The position numbers and the translations under genes were made by a program. Under the pieces are notes generated by a model. It was not told the origin of the DNA, searched no databases, and was given only the letters and a program-made list of their open reading frames with translations. DNA of 6,896 nt, from NCBI GenBank assembly GCA_905479665.1, contig CAJQNM010000625.1, positions 1 through 6,896 of the forward strand, given 5' to 3'. Every line of letters starts with the position of its first letter. The first letter of the stretch is position 1. This stretch comes from an uncultured Saprospiraceae bacterium. Lineage in GTDB: Bacteria > Bacteroidota > Bacteroidia > Chitinophagales > Saprospiraceae. Below, piece by piece: positions 1 to 6,886 of the stretch.

Positions 1-1044
1 TGAACCACCATTCGCAGCGACTTGGATATTTCGCATGGGAGCAGCACGGAAAATCACATCCTGCCAATCAGTTCCTTCTCCAAAAGCAGCTGGATTCTCA
101 TAGCGACTACTCCCGCCTTCATTGACACTTAATTCATTGACCAGTTGAGCATATTCACTGCCATTCACCAGATCGAGTTGATTGGCTACTTCCTGCACCC
201 CATAATAAGATGAAACCGTGATAGTGGAGCCACTGGAAGGACTCCCTTTTTTGGTGGTCACAATAATGACGCCATTGGCTGCCCGAACGCCGTAGATGGC
301 TGCTGCTGCCGCGTCTTTTAGAACCGAAACACTGGCAATGTCATTGGGATTGATATCGAGCAACGAACCTGTTTCTATACCATCCACAATGATGAGAGGT
401 TTGTTCTTTGCACTCGAACCGAGTGTGCCAATACCTCGAATGCGCAGTTCGCCTTCGTTTCTACCAGGGCTTCCGCCACGTTGCAGAACCGTCAGTCCTG
501 GAGCTTGCCCGGCAAGGATATTCGACACATTAGAAACACCTCTGGACCCTAGTTTTTCTTCACCAACAGAAACCACAGAACCGGTAAGATTTACGGCTTT
601 TTGCTTGCCGAAACCAACCACCACGATTTCGTCTAAGTCTACCCCTTGTTGAAGCAAAACGACAATTTCTTCCTGACCTGCTACATCCACTCGCACATTT
701 TCGTAGCCAATGTAGGAAATGGCCAAGGTGCCTTCTCCATCGGCCACATCCAATGAAAAACGACCATCAATATCGGTGATCGTTCCTTTCTCAGCGCCCA
801 CCACGGCTACGGTCGCCCCAATGATGGGCAGGTCATTTTCTATTGCTTTGACAATGCCGTGAATTGTTTTAGTCTGTGCAAATGTCAAAGTAATGAGACA
901 AACAAACCCAATCAACAAGAGATACTTGAGGGAATGAAGAAAAATAACTTCCCCATTTATACTAGTTCTTTTGAATTTATACTTCGTTGCAAAAAATTCA
1001 CGTAGCCCCACTATGCTTATTTTTTGTGCCTTGTCTAAATTCAT
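1..1044 (-). CDS. SusC/RagA-family TonB-dependent outer membrane receptor, N-terminal part (truncated by window edge)
   Basis: This is the first 348 codons of an outer-membrane importer that, in this family, takes up oligosaccharides with a SusD lipoprotein lid, powered by TonB-ExbBD. I translated it from the ATG at 1044-1042; an in-frame TAA at 1071-1069 makes this the most upstream ATG. Visible in order: a hydrophobic signal core at about residues 40-55, with likely cleavage after A56 (TFA-Q). Then comes a carboxypeptidase-regulatory-like beta domain at about 60-132 (GATV, GTITDIDGRFSL, ISYIGYE). A TonB-box/linker stretch LDEIVVVGFG follows at about 137-146, then a plug domain at about 150-267. 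The plug carries the SusC signatures ILAGQAPGL, RIRGIGTL, PLIIVDGIE, SVLKDAAAAAIYG and ANGVIIVTTKKG. The barrel lies beyond position 1. The family averages roughly 1000 residues, so about a third is present. Odd point: about 38 residues precede the signal core. It lies 60 nt downstream of the PKD lipoprotein gene, probably in one operon. The family call is near certain; the substrate is unknown. Confidence 0.96.
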   Translation of the reverse strand, partial: MNLDKAQKISIVGLREFFATKYKFKRTSINGEVIFLHSLKYLLLIGFVCLITLTFAQTKTIHGIVKAIENDLPIIGATVAVVGAEKGTITDIDGRFSLDVADGEGTLAISYIGYENVRVDVAGQEEIVVLLQQGVDLDEIVVVGFGKQKAVNLTGSVVSVGEEKLGSRGVSNVSNILAGQAPGLTVLQRGGSPGRNEGELRIRGIGTLGSSAKNKPLIIVDGIETGSLLDINPNDIASVSVLKDAAAAAIYGVRAANGVIIVTTKKGSPSSGSTITVSSYYGVQEVANQLDLVNGSEYAQLVNELSVNEGGSSRYENPAAFGEGTDWQDVIFRAAPMRNIQVAANGGS

Positions 1045-1104
1045 AATAACGTCGTCTAAATCGGAAACTTATTATTCGTCAGTCCCTGAGCATTTTTGAT
1101 GGGA

Positions 1105-2118
1105 TCAAATCTTCTTAAACTTCAGCACCATAAAATCGGATGCGCATACCAAATCCGAGGTGAAACCAAAAACCACCAGTTGATCGCTGGCCACGCTGGA
1201 AATCACAAACTTGTATTCGGGCTGTGGTATTTTAAAGGCAGCGCTGCCGGTTACACCAGCAAAGTAAACGCCGAAAAAGGCTCCGTTTCCACTCAAGGTT
1301 AATTCGCCATGATTCTCAAAAACAGCACTCTCTGTAACGGAGTATGTATAGTCAGTGCTGGACTTCCAAGCATTGATATCGGCACCGTCATTATTTATCC
1401 AATTATCATTCTCATCAAAATCGCCTTCGGCAGCAACGATGAAATCAGGAAGGCGTAGTTCACCTTTGAGATCGACTTCATAGCTTTCATCGATATTGAA
1501 AGTGAACTCATTTTCGAAAAAGTCAGTTCTTCCGAAATAATTGCCCGCAAAAATGATATTCGACCAGAAGGAGGAAAAACCAAAAGGTTCATCATCGGTA
1601 AAAACGTGAATCCATTTACTGCCGTCCCAAGCTTCCCAAGAAGTGTCATCAAAACCTTCTCCAGGGCAGACGGCACCCGTTTCGCTCACACCCGCCTCCA
1701 TCGCACCTAGGGTGGCGAAAGTATCGATTGTAGAAACGGCCGACGAGTCCAGGACCCAGGTTCCGACCAAGGGACTTACGAGTTCAATGCTTGCTTCGTC
1801 AACAGCCGTCGCTCCGTCCGTATTAGTCACGGTCAGTTTGACGGAGTAGGTGCCGCCTCCAGCATATACATGGAGAGGAGCTTGATCGGTGGAGGAAGAG
1901 CCGTCACCAAAATCCCATGAGTGACTAACCGCATTTTGTGAATTGTCCCTAAATTGAACATTTAATGGAGCTTGCCCAATGATCTCTGTGGTGGCATCAA
2001 AGTCGAAAGAGGCAACGGCTAGGGGAGCGGGATCGTCTTTTTGACAGTTGCTAAAAACAATCAGGAAGGAAGCAAGAAGGCTTACGACCATTAAACTGGA
2101 GGTTATATTCGTATTCAT
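1105..2118 (-). CDS. PKD-domain surface lipoprotein with lipocalin-like C-terminal domain, PUL-associated (putative glycan-binding)
   Basis: This 337-residue protein starts with a lipoprotein signal peptide: a hydrophobic stretch at about 8-22, then FSNC with the lipidated Cys at 25. Next comes QKDD, which matches the Bacteroidota lipoprotein export signal (Gln-Lys followed by two acidic residues), so it is probably displayed on the cell surface. Residues about 33-114 form one PKD domain, with WDFGDG at 68-73 and a closing strand around YSVKLTVTN (91-99). From 117 a second domain opens with LVGTWVLDS, the typical first strand of lipocalin-like folds, and runs to the end. It is rich in aromatics (W161, W164, W169) and in D/E/N. 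It holds two cysteines, C151 and C325, that could form a disulfide. No catalytic motif is recognisable. Stand-alone PKD lipoproteins like this recur beside SusC/SusD pairs in Bacteroidota glycan loci, so a surface glycan-binding or SusE/F-like role is inferred rather than shown. It lies 60 nt upstream of susC, with a 391-bp regulatory gap before it. Confidence 0.85.
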   Translation of the reverse strand: MNTNITSSLMVVSLLASFLIVFSNCQKDDPAPLAVASFDFDATTEIIGQAPLNVQFRDNSQNAVSHSWDFGDGSSSTDQAPLHVYAGGGTYSVKLTVTNTDGATAVDEASIELVSPLVGTWVLDSSAVSTIDTFATLGAMEAGVSETGAVCPGEGFDDTSWEAWDGSKWIHVFTDDEPFGFSSFWSNIIFAGNYFGRTDFFENEFTFNIDESYEVDLKGELRLPDFIVAAEGDFDENDNWINNDGADINAWKSSTDYTYSVTESAVFENHGELTLSGNGAFFGVYFAGVTGSAAFKIPQPEYKFVISSVASDQLVVFGFTSDLVCASDFMVLKFKKI

Positions 2119-2183
2119 TTCTTGAAATTTTGAATAGTATTTAAAAGCAATAATGTTTGTACTGGTTAGATCTTACTGCACCA

Positions 2184-2214
2184 GCAAGGTATCGGCCCTA
2201 AGGTGGGGGCTCAA
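2184..2214 (-). promoter_or_regulatory. Weak candidate promoter for the PKD lipoprotein-susC operon
   Basis: On the minus strand a TTG at 2214-2212 is followed after 20 nt by TACCTTGC at 2191-2184. This resembles the Bacteroidota pattern of a -33 TTG-type element and a -7 TAnnTTTG box, though the -7 box matches only four of six fixed positions. The proximal TAATTCAAA repeat ends 2 nt before the TTG, the geometry expected for an activator touching RNA polymerase. A poor -7 box would fit an activator-dependent promoter. Transcription would start near 2177, leaving a leader of about 60 nt. The match is weak and could be chance. Confidence 0.25.
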
Positions 2215-2216
2215 GA

Positions 2217-2257
2217 TTTGAATTAAGTCCAAACTTTAGTCAAAGAGGTTTGAATTA
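2217..2257 (-). promoter_or_regulatory. Candidate HTCS operator: 9-bp direct repeat spaced 32 bp
   Basis: On the minus strand TAATTCAAA occurs at 2257-2249 and again at 2225-2217, exactly 32 bp apart start to start, or about three helical turns. With one mismatch the match extends to 12 bp (+ strand AGRTTTGAATTA). AraC-family activators commonly bind direct repeats on one helix face. The adjacent HTCS ends in an AraC-type domain, and the repeats lie about 100-140 nt upstream of the lipoprotein start codon. Two further partial copies (TTTGAATTT at 2481-2489, TTTGAATA at 2129-2136) lie in the same gap. The repeats are seen directly; binding by the HTCS is inference. Confidence 0.45.
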
Positions 2258-2450
2258 TCGTCTGACTTCTTGAGATCGAAATCGTAGCGCGATAAAGGTC
2301 TGATCATGAGTCATTTAACGTACGAGTGGACGTAGTTTGTGATGGCTTTGTTTAGAATGCTTAGCTCCATTGACCACGCAGTTTCGTAGCTGAAGTACAG
2401 GAGTATTGTTTCGCGTTTCTTACAACTCATCCTTGCAGTAAGGCGAGCAG

Positions 2451-2469
2451 TTTGGCTAGATAGGCCAAA
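2451..2469 (-). terminator. Small inverted repeat after the HTCS gene, possible weak terminator
   Basis: TTTGGC at 2451-2456 and GCCAAA at 2464-2469 form a perfect 6-bp stem with a 7-nt loop, about 40 nt past the HTCS stop codon. No T-run follows on the minus strand, so it is not a classical intrinsic terminator. It could instead be an mRNA-end hairpin, a dyad binding site or chance. Confidence 0.25.
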
Positions 2470-2509
2470 TGATTGTGTCCTTTGAATTTGGTCCCACGAG
2501 AGATGGGTC

Positions 2510-5500
2510 TTACCTCGGATCGAATTGGTCGAGGAGGCTTGTGTTTTGGTCAGTTGGTCTTTGTTGATGATTCCTCATGACCTCTGAAGGTGTTTGTCCA
2601 AATTCCTGTCTAAAACAAGTGCTGAAATATTTGGGATTGGAAAAACCAGTTTGATAGGCTACATCACTAATGGATCCAGCCCCAGTTTTCAAGAGTTGGG
2701 CTGCCTTTTTCAACCGAACAGATTTGACGAAAGCACTGACGGTCATGTTGGTCAATGCCTTTACCTTACGGTACAGTACAGAGTGGCTCATGCCCATGTC
2801 CTTAGCTAGCTCTTTGACCGTATATTCTTCGTTGGAAATGTTTTCCTCTATCAGATTCATCGCATCGACAACAAACTGTTCATTAGGGTCATTGACGTCT
2901 ACTCTTTTTGGTTCCAGCAAAAAATCTCTACGGATCTTCTTGTGCACCCTTTTTCGATTCTCAATCAGGTTATTAATGCGAATGCGGAGTAAGTCAAACC
3001 GAAAGGGCTTGGTGATGTAATCATCTGCCCCGGTGTCCAAACCTGAATGCTCGTGGATAAAACCCGTACGTGCCGTTAGCAGAATTATTGGAATGTGATT
3101 GGTTCGAATGTCTTCCTTTAAGTGGCGGCACATTTCCATGCCGTCCATCTCGGGCATCATCACATCACTAATGATGACATCGGGTATAACTTCTATCGCT
3201 CTTTCTAGCCCGGACTTTCCATCGGATGCAGTGAGGACTTGGTACTCTTCCGCAAAGCCGTCGCTTAAAAAGGAAAGTATCTCCTCATTGTCCTCAACCA
3301 GTAATAATGTGATAGCCGCTTCCTCACTTTCGAATGGGATCCTACTCGTCTCTGCTTCATGTAGATCTATTCCTCTTTCTTTCAGTTCTACAACTTCACT
3401 TGCGGAATATGCTGCTGCATTGGAGGGTAAAAGCACCTGAAATATGGCCCCACTGTTCTCTTTGCTCATTACAGAAACGATCCCGTGATGCAGTTCCACC
3501 AATTCCTTAACCAATGAAAGACCAATACCCGTGCCTTGCATGCCCCGTCGGCTCCCAGCCTCCCCCTGAAAGAACGGTTCAAATATCTTTTCTAAGTTAT
3601 CTCTTTTGATACCTGGCCCAGAATCGCTAACGGAAAGGGCAAGGGAGCCCTCTTTTTCCCTCAACATAATCTCTATTTGACCATTTGGAGTCGTGAACTT
3701 TAGGGCATTTGATAGTAGATTATATAGGATGATTTCAATTTTGGAGGCATCAAAGTATGCATAGGGAGAAGAAAGTTCATTTTTAAACTGCAGACTTATA
3801 TTCTTCTGCATGGCCAACTCTCGAAACGGCAAAAGTATTTCTTGAATGATATGGACAACATCTTGATGACTTACTTTCAGCTTCATTTGACCCATTTCGA
3901 TTTTTCGAAAATCGAGTAACTGATTGGTCAGCATCAATAGACGGTTACCATTTCTGCTCATGATATCCAGTTCTCTTCTGACCAGTTGCTCAATTCCTTC
4001 AAGGTTGAACAAGCGCTCCAAATGGCCTAACATGAGCGTCAATGGCGTCCGGATTTCATGAGAAATGTTGGTGAAAAAATTTATTTTCTCACGGTTTACT
4101 TCATTGTCTTTCGTCCTCGAAATTTTTTCAATTTCCAATTGATTTCGCAACGCAACGCGTCCTCGAATAAAGTGATAAATACCAGAAACAACGCCTCCAA
4201 TCAGCAACACATACAGCAGATAGGCCAACTTAGAATGATAAAAGGGAGCGCTGATAATCACCTGAACCGCCCGCTCTGCTATCCAGCTCTTACCTCCATC
4301 GGTTGACGCCTGTACGGCCAATTCATACTCGCCAAAATCTACATTGGTATAGTTGGCAAATCTGCGATTGGGCTCTGCGATTAGCCAACGGTCCTCCCAG
4401 CCTTTAAGTTGATAACGGTACAATAATTTTTGAGGTTTTTTAAAACCTGGGCAAGCAAAAGACACGGAGAAACTATTCTGTGAATAGGGCAATTGTATGC
4501 GCTCGCTGAATAATAAAGAGCGTTCTAAAATGACCTCTCCAGCCAGAGAATCGCCAGGTACAATTGGCCTATTCAAGACAACTAAACTCGAAAAAACTAT
4601 TTGAGGAGCTTCTCCATAACGGGCGATTTCATTAGGTTTGAAATAAACCACCCCCTCCTTCGAGCCAAAATACAAGGTTCCTGTTTGCCGATTGGCAGCT
4701 ATCGCCCCAGCCTCAAAATCATTGGTTATCAAGCCGTCATTTCTATCTAGGGTTAATATCTCTTGACTGTCCGGAGATATTCGAACCAATCCCATATTCG
4801 TACTGACCCAATAGTAATCCTCAAACTGAATGACGCCATATACCGCATTGGAAGGCAATCCAGACTGTTGGTTGTAAATAGTGTATTGGGTAAACGTACT
4901 GTCCAAGACCACCAGGCCCATTCCTCCGGTGCAAATCAAAATATTGCTTCTGCTGTCCTCGTAAATGGCGTGGACAGGATATTTGGCAATGCTCCGGTGC
5001 AAGTCACTGGGCAATTCGACAGAAACGAACTGGCTGGATATTCGATCAAAGATTTGCACGCCTCCAAAGAAATGCCCCGCCCAGATACGGTTCTGACTAT
5101 CTGCCCATAGCGATTGCAATCGATTGGAAACCAAGCCTGATTTATTCTCAACACTGTAATTCCTAAAAACCTGAGCACGAGGATCGAAGCAGTCCACTCC
5201 TCCGCCTTGTGTGGCCATCCATATTTTTCCTTCTGCATCCTCCGTAATGTCGAAAATATGGTCATTAGAAAGGCTATTTCCTACTTCCGAGTGAGCGTAG
5301 TGATCCAGAATTTCTCCAGAAGAAGACCATAGGTTCACTCCGCCCAAGAACGTCCCTGCCCAAATATTCTGGTTATGATCCTCAAAAAGAGTTAATATAA
5401 TATCGGTCTGAAGCAATGGCTCCTTTTCCGCATTAAAACTAAAAAGTTGTCGAAGACTTTTGGATTCAATAACATCGATTCCGCCACCTCCTGTTGCCAC

Positions 5501-6625
5501 CCAAATATTTGCATTCTGATCGACCAAGAGGTCTACCACGACATTAAAACTGATGCCCCGACCAGCGCGGATGAAATGAAAAGGGTGGGAGTTGGAAACA
5601 TTGACTTTGCCATTGCCCATACCTAACCAGATCCGGCTGGATCGGTCAATCACTAGGCTGTAGAAAGCATTGTTTGAAATGCCGAACTCCTCTTGCTCAT
5701 CGTACCCGTAATGGGTGAAAGTTTTGTCAGAGGACTGACGACAATATAATCCACCACCATCGGTAGAAATCCAGATGTTTTTTTTACTGTCCTTACCAAA
5801 TCCTGTAATGATGCTGGTATTCACCGAACCATTGCCCTGTGGATTGAGCTGCTCAAAGGAATGGGAGGCGATGGAAAATTCAAAAATGCCTTGACCTTCG
5901 GTACCCACCCATATCTTGCCAGGTTCTGCCTCCAATAGCTTCTGTCCTGACCGTATGCCAAATAGTTGTTTTGACTGAAAATAATAATGGACAAAACTAC
6001 CATCCTCGGGGTTGTAAAGATCCAAAGCACCACTGTTCGTCACTACCCAAAAATTTTCCTCAGAATCTATGAGCAGATCGAAAACGTCGTTGTTGCTCAG
6101 GCTGCTGGAATTGAGGATGTTGTGCGTGAAGTGTTCTTTTAATGAATAGTCTGGGTTTAGCACGAACAATCCGTTTTTTAAGGTGCCAATCCAGATGTTT
6201 CCGCCAGCGTCCTCTTCAAAGTCTGTAACTGTGCTCGCAGCCAAGATGGGTATATTTGTCAATCTGACTAGGCGTTCGGTTTCGCGCTCAAAAATGTTTG
6301 CCCCATTCTTGGAGAGTCCGATCCAAATATTATTTCGACCATCCTCAAACAAGGTATTGACGTCATTGGAACTAAGCGAATATGTCTCATCAGGACTATG
6401 CTTAAATATGGCAAACCCGTATCCATCATGTCGGTATAGTCCATGTGTGCCGCCGAACCACTTGTAGCCAAAGTCATCAATCAAAATAGCATTGACCGAG
6501 GTGAGACCATCTTCAATGACGAATTCAGAGAAGGTGACATCCTGTGCAACAAGCCTTGCTGAAAAGAAAATCAGGAAAATAAAAGGTACGTGCAGCCTGG
6601 CTTTACGATAAAGGATGATTAGCAT
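2510..6625 (-). CDS. Hybrid two-component system (HTCS) sensor-regulator: double beta-propeller/Y_Y_Y sensor, histidine kinase, receiver and AraC-type DNA-binding domain
   Basis: This 1371-residue protein is a complete one-polypeptide signalling system of the type that controls glycan loci in Bacteroidota. A signal peptide covers about residues 11-27, with probable cleavage LVA-QD. Fourteen two-component-regulator propeller blades follow, with core motifs like NIWIGT centred near 56, 101, 145, 193, 239, 285, 333, 375, 422, 469, 515, 563, 606 and 653. That equals two seven-bladed propellers. A Y_Y_Y domain spans about 710-793 (YRYQLKGWEDRW at 736-747), and a membrane helix about 800-820. The kinase core has the H-box NISHEIRTPL with phospho-acceptor H856, N-box N969/N973, G1 box DSGPGI (1001-1006), F-box FEPFF (1015-1019) and G2 GTGIGL (1031-1036). 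The receiver (about 1105-1220) has D1112, phospho-acceptor D1154, T1184 and K1206. The AraC-type double HTH covers about 1256-1350 (LYRKVKAL; GFSNPKYFSTCFRQEFGQTP). All key residues are intact. The periplasmic part should bind an oligosaccharide, and the C-terminus should activate the adjacent operon. It starts 21 nt after the small upstream ORF. Ligand unknown. Confidence 0.97.
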   Translation of the reverse strand: MLIILYRKARLHVPFIFLIFFSARLVAQDVTFSEFVIEDGLTSVNAILIDDFGYKWFGGTHGLYRHDGYGFAIFKHSPDETYSLSSNDVNTLFEDGRNNIWIGLSKNGANIFERETERLVRLTNIPILAASTVTDFEEDAGGNIWIGTLKNGLFVLNPDYSLKEHFTHNILNSSSLSNNDVFDLLIDSEENFWVVTNSGALDLYNPEDGSFVHYYFQSKQLFGIRSGQKLLEAEPGKIWVGTEGQGIFEFSIASHSFEQLNPQGNGSVNTSIITGFGKDSKKNIWISTDGGGLYCRQSSDKTFTHYGYDEQEEFGISNNAFYSLVIDRSSRIWLGMGNGKVNVSNSHPFHFIRAGRGISFNVVVDLLVDQNANIWVATGGGGIDVIESKSLRQLFSFNAEKEPLLQTDIILTLFEDHNQNIWAGTFLGGVNLWSSSGEILDHYAHSEVGNSLSNDHIFDITEDAEGKIWMATQGGGVDCFDPRAQVFRNYSVENKSGLVSNRLQSLWADSQNRIWAGHFFGGVQIFDRISSQFVSVELPSDLHRSIAKYPVHAIYEDSRSNILICTGGMGLVVLDSTFTQYTIYNQQSGLPSNAVYGVIQFEDYYWVSTNMGLVRISPDSQEILTLDRNDGLITNDFEAGAIAANRQTGTLYFGSKEGVVYFKPNEIARYGEAPQIVFSSLVVLNRPIVPGDSLAGEVILERSLLFSERIQLPYSQNSFSVSFACPGFKKPQKLLYRYQLKGWEDRWLIAEPNRRFANYTNVDFGEYELAVQASTDGGKSWIAERAVQVIISAPFYHSKLAYLLYVLLIGGVVSGIYHFIRGRVALRNQLEIEKISRTKDNEVNREKINFFTNISHEIRTPLTLMLGHLERLFNLEGIEQLVRRELDIMSRNGNRLLMLTNQLLDFRKIEMGQMKLKVSHQDVVHIIQEILLPFRELAMQKNISLQFKNELSSPYAYFDASKIEIILYNLLSNALKFTTPNGQIEIMLREKEGSLALSVSDSGPGIKRDNLEKIFEPFFQGEAGSRRGMQGTGIGLSLVKELVELHHGIVSVMSKENSGAIFQVLLPSNAAAYSASEVVELKERGIDLHEAETSRIPFESEEAAITLLLVEDNEEILSFLSDGFAEEYQVLTASDGKSGLERAIEVIPDVIISDVMMPEMDGMEMCRHLKEDIRTNHIPIILLTARTGFIHEHSGLDTGADDYITKPFRFDLLRIRINNLIENRKRVHKKIRRDFLLEPKRVDVNDPNEQFVVDAMNLIEENISNEEYTVKELAKDMGMSHSVLYRKVKALTNMTVSAFVKSVRLKKAAQLLKTGAGSISDVAYQTGFSNPKYFSTCFRQEFGQTPSEVMRNHQQRPTDQNTSLLDQFDPR

Positions 6626-6646
6626 CTAACTTTAGATCTGTCTTTT

Positions 6647-6886
6647 CTATTTTGAAATAACCAGGATATCTGGCCAGGTGTTCGCAATGTCCCTCAAATC
6701 GTCAATGGTTAAGAACCGAAGCCCTTCGTTCCACTGTTGAACCTCTTCCACACCAGCTTGCAACAAGCGCTCCGTGCGTACCTCTACTGAGGATTCCATG
6801 CCATCTGATGGGAGCCACTCTTCACCAGTCACATAATTATTGTCAATTATATTTTCGTAGCCATTCTGCTTAAGTGTATTCGACAT
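6647..6886 (-). CDS. Small acidic protein of unknown function, possibly the C-terminal part of a longer gene
   Basis: From the ATG at 6886-6884 this frame reads 79 residues to a TAG at 6649-6647. I do not recognise a family. The product is acidic and polar, without a signal peptide, membrane segment, cysteine or obvious catalytic motif. The middle and end (about residues 36-79, RTERLLQAGVEEVQQWNEGL, then TIDDLRDIANTWPDILVISK) look largely helical. Codon use resembles the neighbouring genes, which argues for real coding. The frame stays open upstream of the ATG to the window edge (10 bases), so the ATG may be internal. GGGA lies about 7 nt before it, but Shine-Dalgarno sites are weak evidence in this phylum. 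Its stop is 21 nt before the HTCS start, so the two could be co-transcribed, or the HTCS promoter may lie inside this ORF. Confidence 0.55.
   Translation of the reverse strand: MSNTLKQNGYENIIDNNYVTGEEWLPSDGMESSVEVRTERLLQAGVEEVQQWNEGLRFLTIDDLRDIANTWPDILVISK

Larger units (their letters stand above)
2119..2509. other. 391-bp non-coding gap between the HTCS gene and the PKD lipoprotein-susC operon
   Basis: I see no credible coding region or RNA gene in this stretch. It is by far the longest gap in the window; the other two gaps are 60 and 21 bp. It therefore most likely carries the end of the HTCS transcript and the promoter region of the downstream operon. It holds four same-orientation copies of TTTGAAT (+ strand reading) at 2129-2135, 2217-2223, 2249-2255 and 2481-2487. 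It also holds a 6-bp inverted repeat near its HTCS end and a weak promoter-like pair at 2214-2184. I found no exact Bacteroidota -7 box (TAnnTTTG) on the minus strand in this gap. Confidence 0.8.

Noticed and set aside
296..652. 118-codon open frame on the + strand
   Set aside because: It lies antisense inside the susC plug-domain coding region, whose minus-strand translation matches the family clearly. The + strand product has no recognisable features.
1064..1071. TAAGTTTC on the minus strand upstream of susC, resembling a Bacteroidota -7 box
   Set aside because: It has five of six fixed positions but no TTG-type element at the right distance upstream. The 60-nt spacer fits an operon better.
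1395..1676. 93-codon minus-strand frame overlapping the PKD lipoprotein
   Set aside because: It is an alternative frame inside a clearly coding lipoprotein gene and has no start context or domain of its own.
2195..2210. GCCC/GGGC inverted repeat in the lipoprotein leader region
   Set aside because: It has only four base pairs and no T-run, and it lies between the candidate -33 and -7 elements. It is too weak to call a terminator or riboswitch.
2670..3440. Several + strand open frames opposite the receiver and HTH region of the HTCS
   Set aside because: They are antisense to an intact, motif-rich coding region and are low-complexity and serine-rich, as expected of frame shadows.
6647..6886. 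Small ORF as an antitoxin or toxin gene
   Set aside because: It is acidic and small like some antitoxins, but there is no partner gene and no DNA-binding motif. Its neighbour is the HTCS, and the frame may continue beyond the window.
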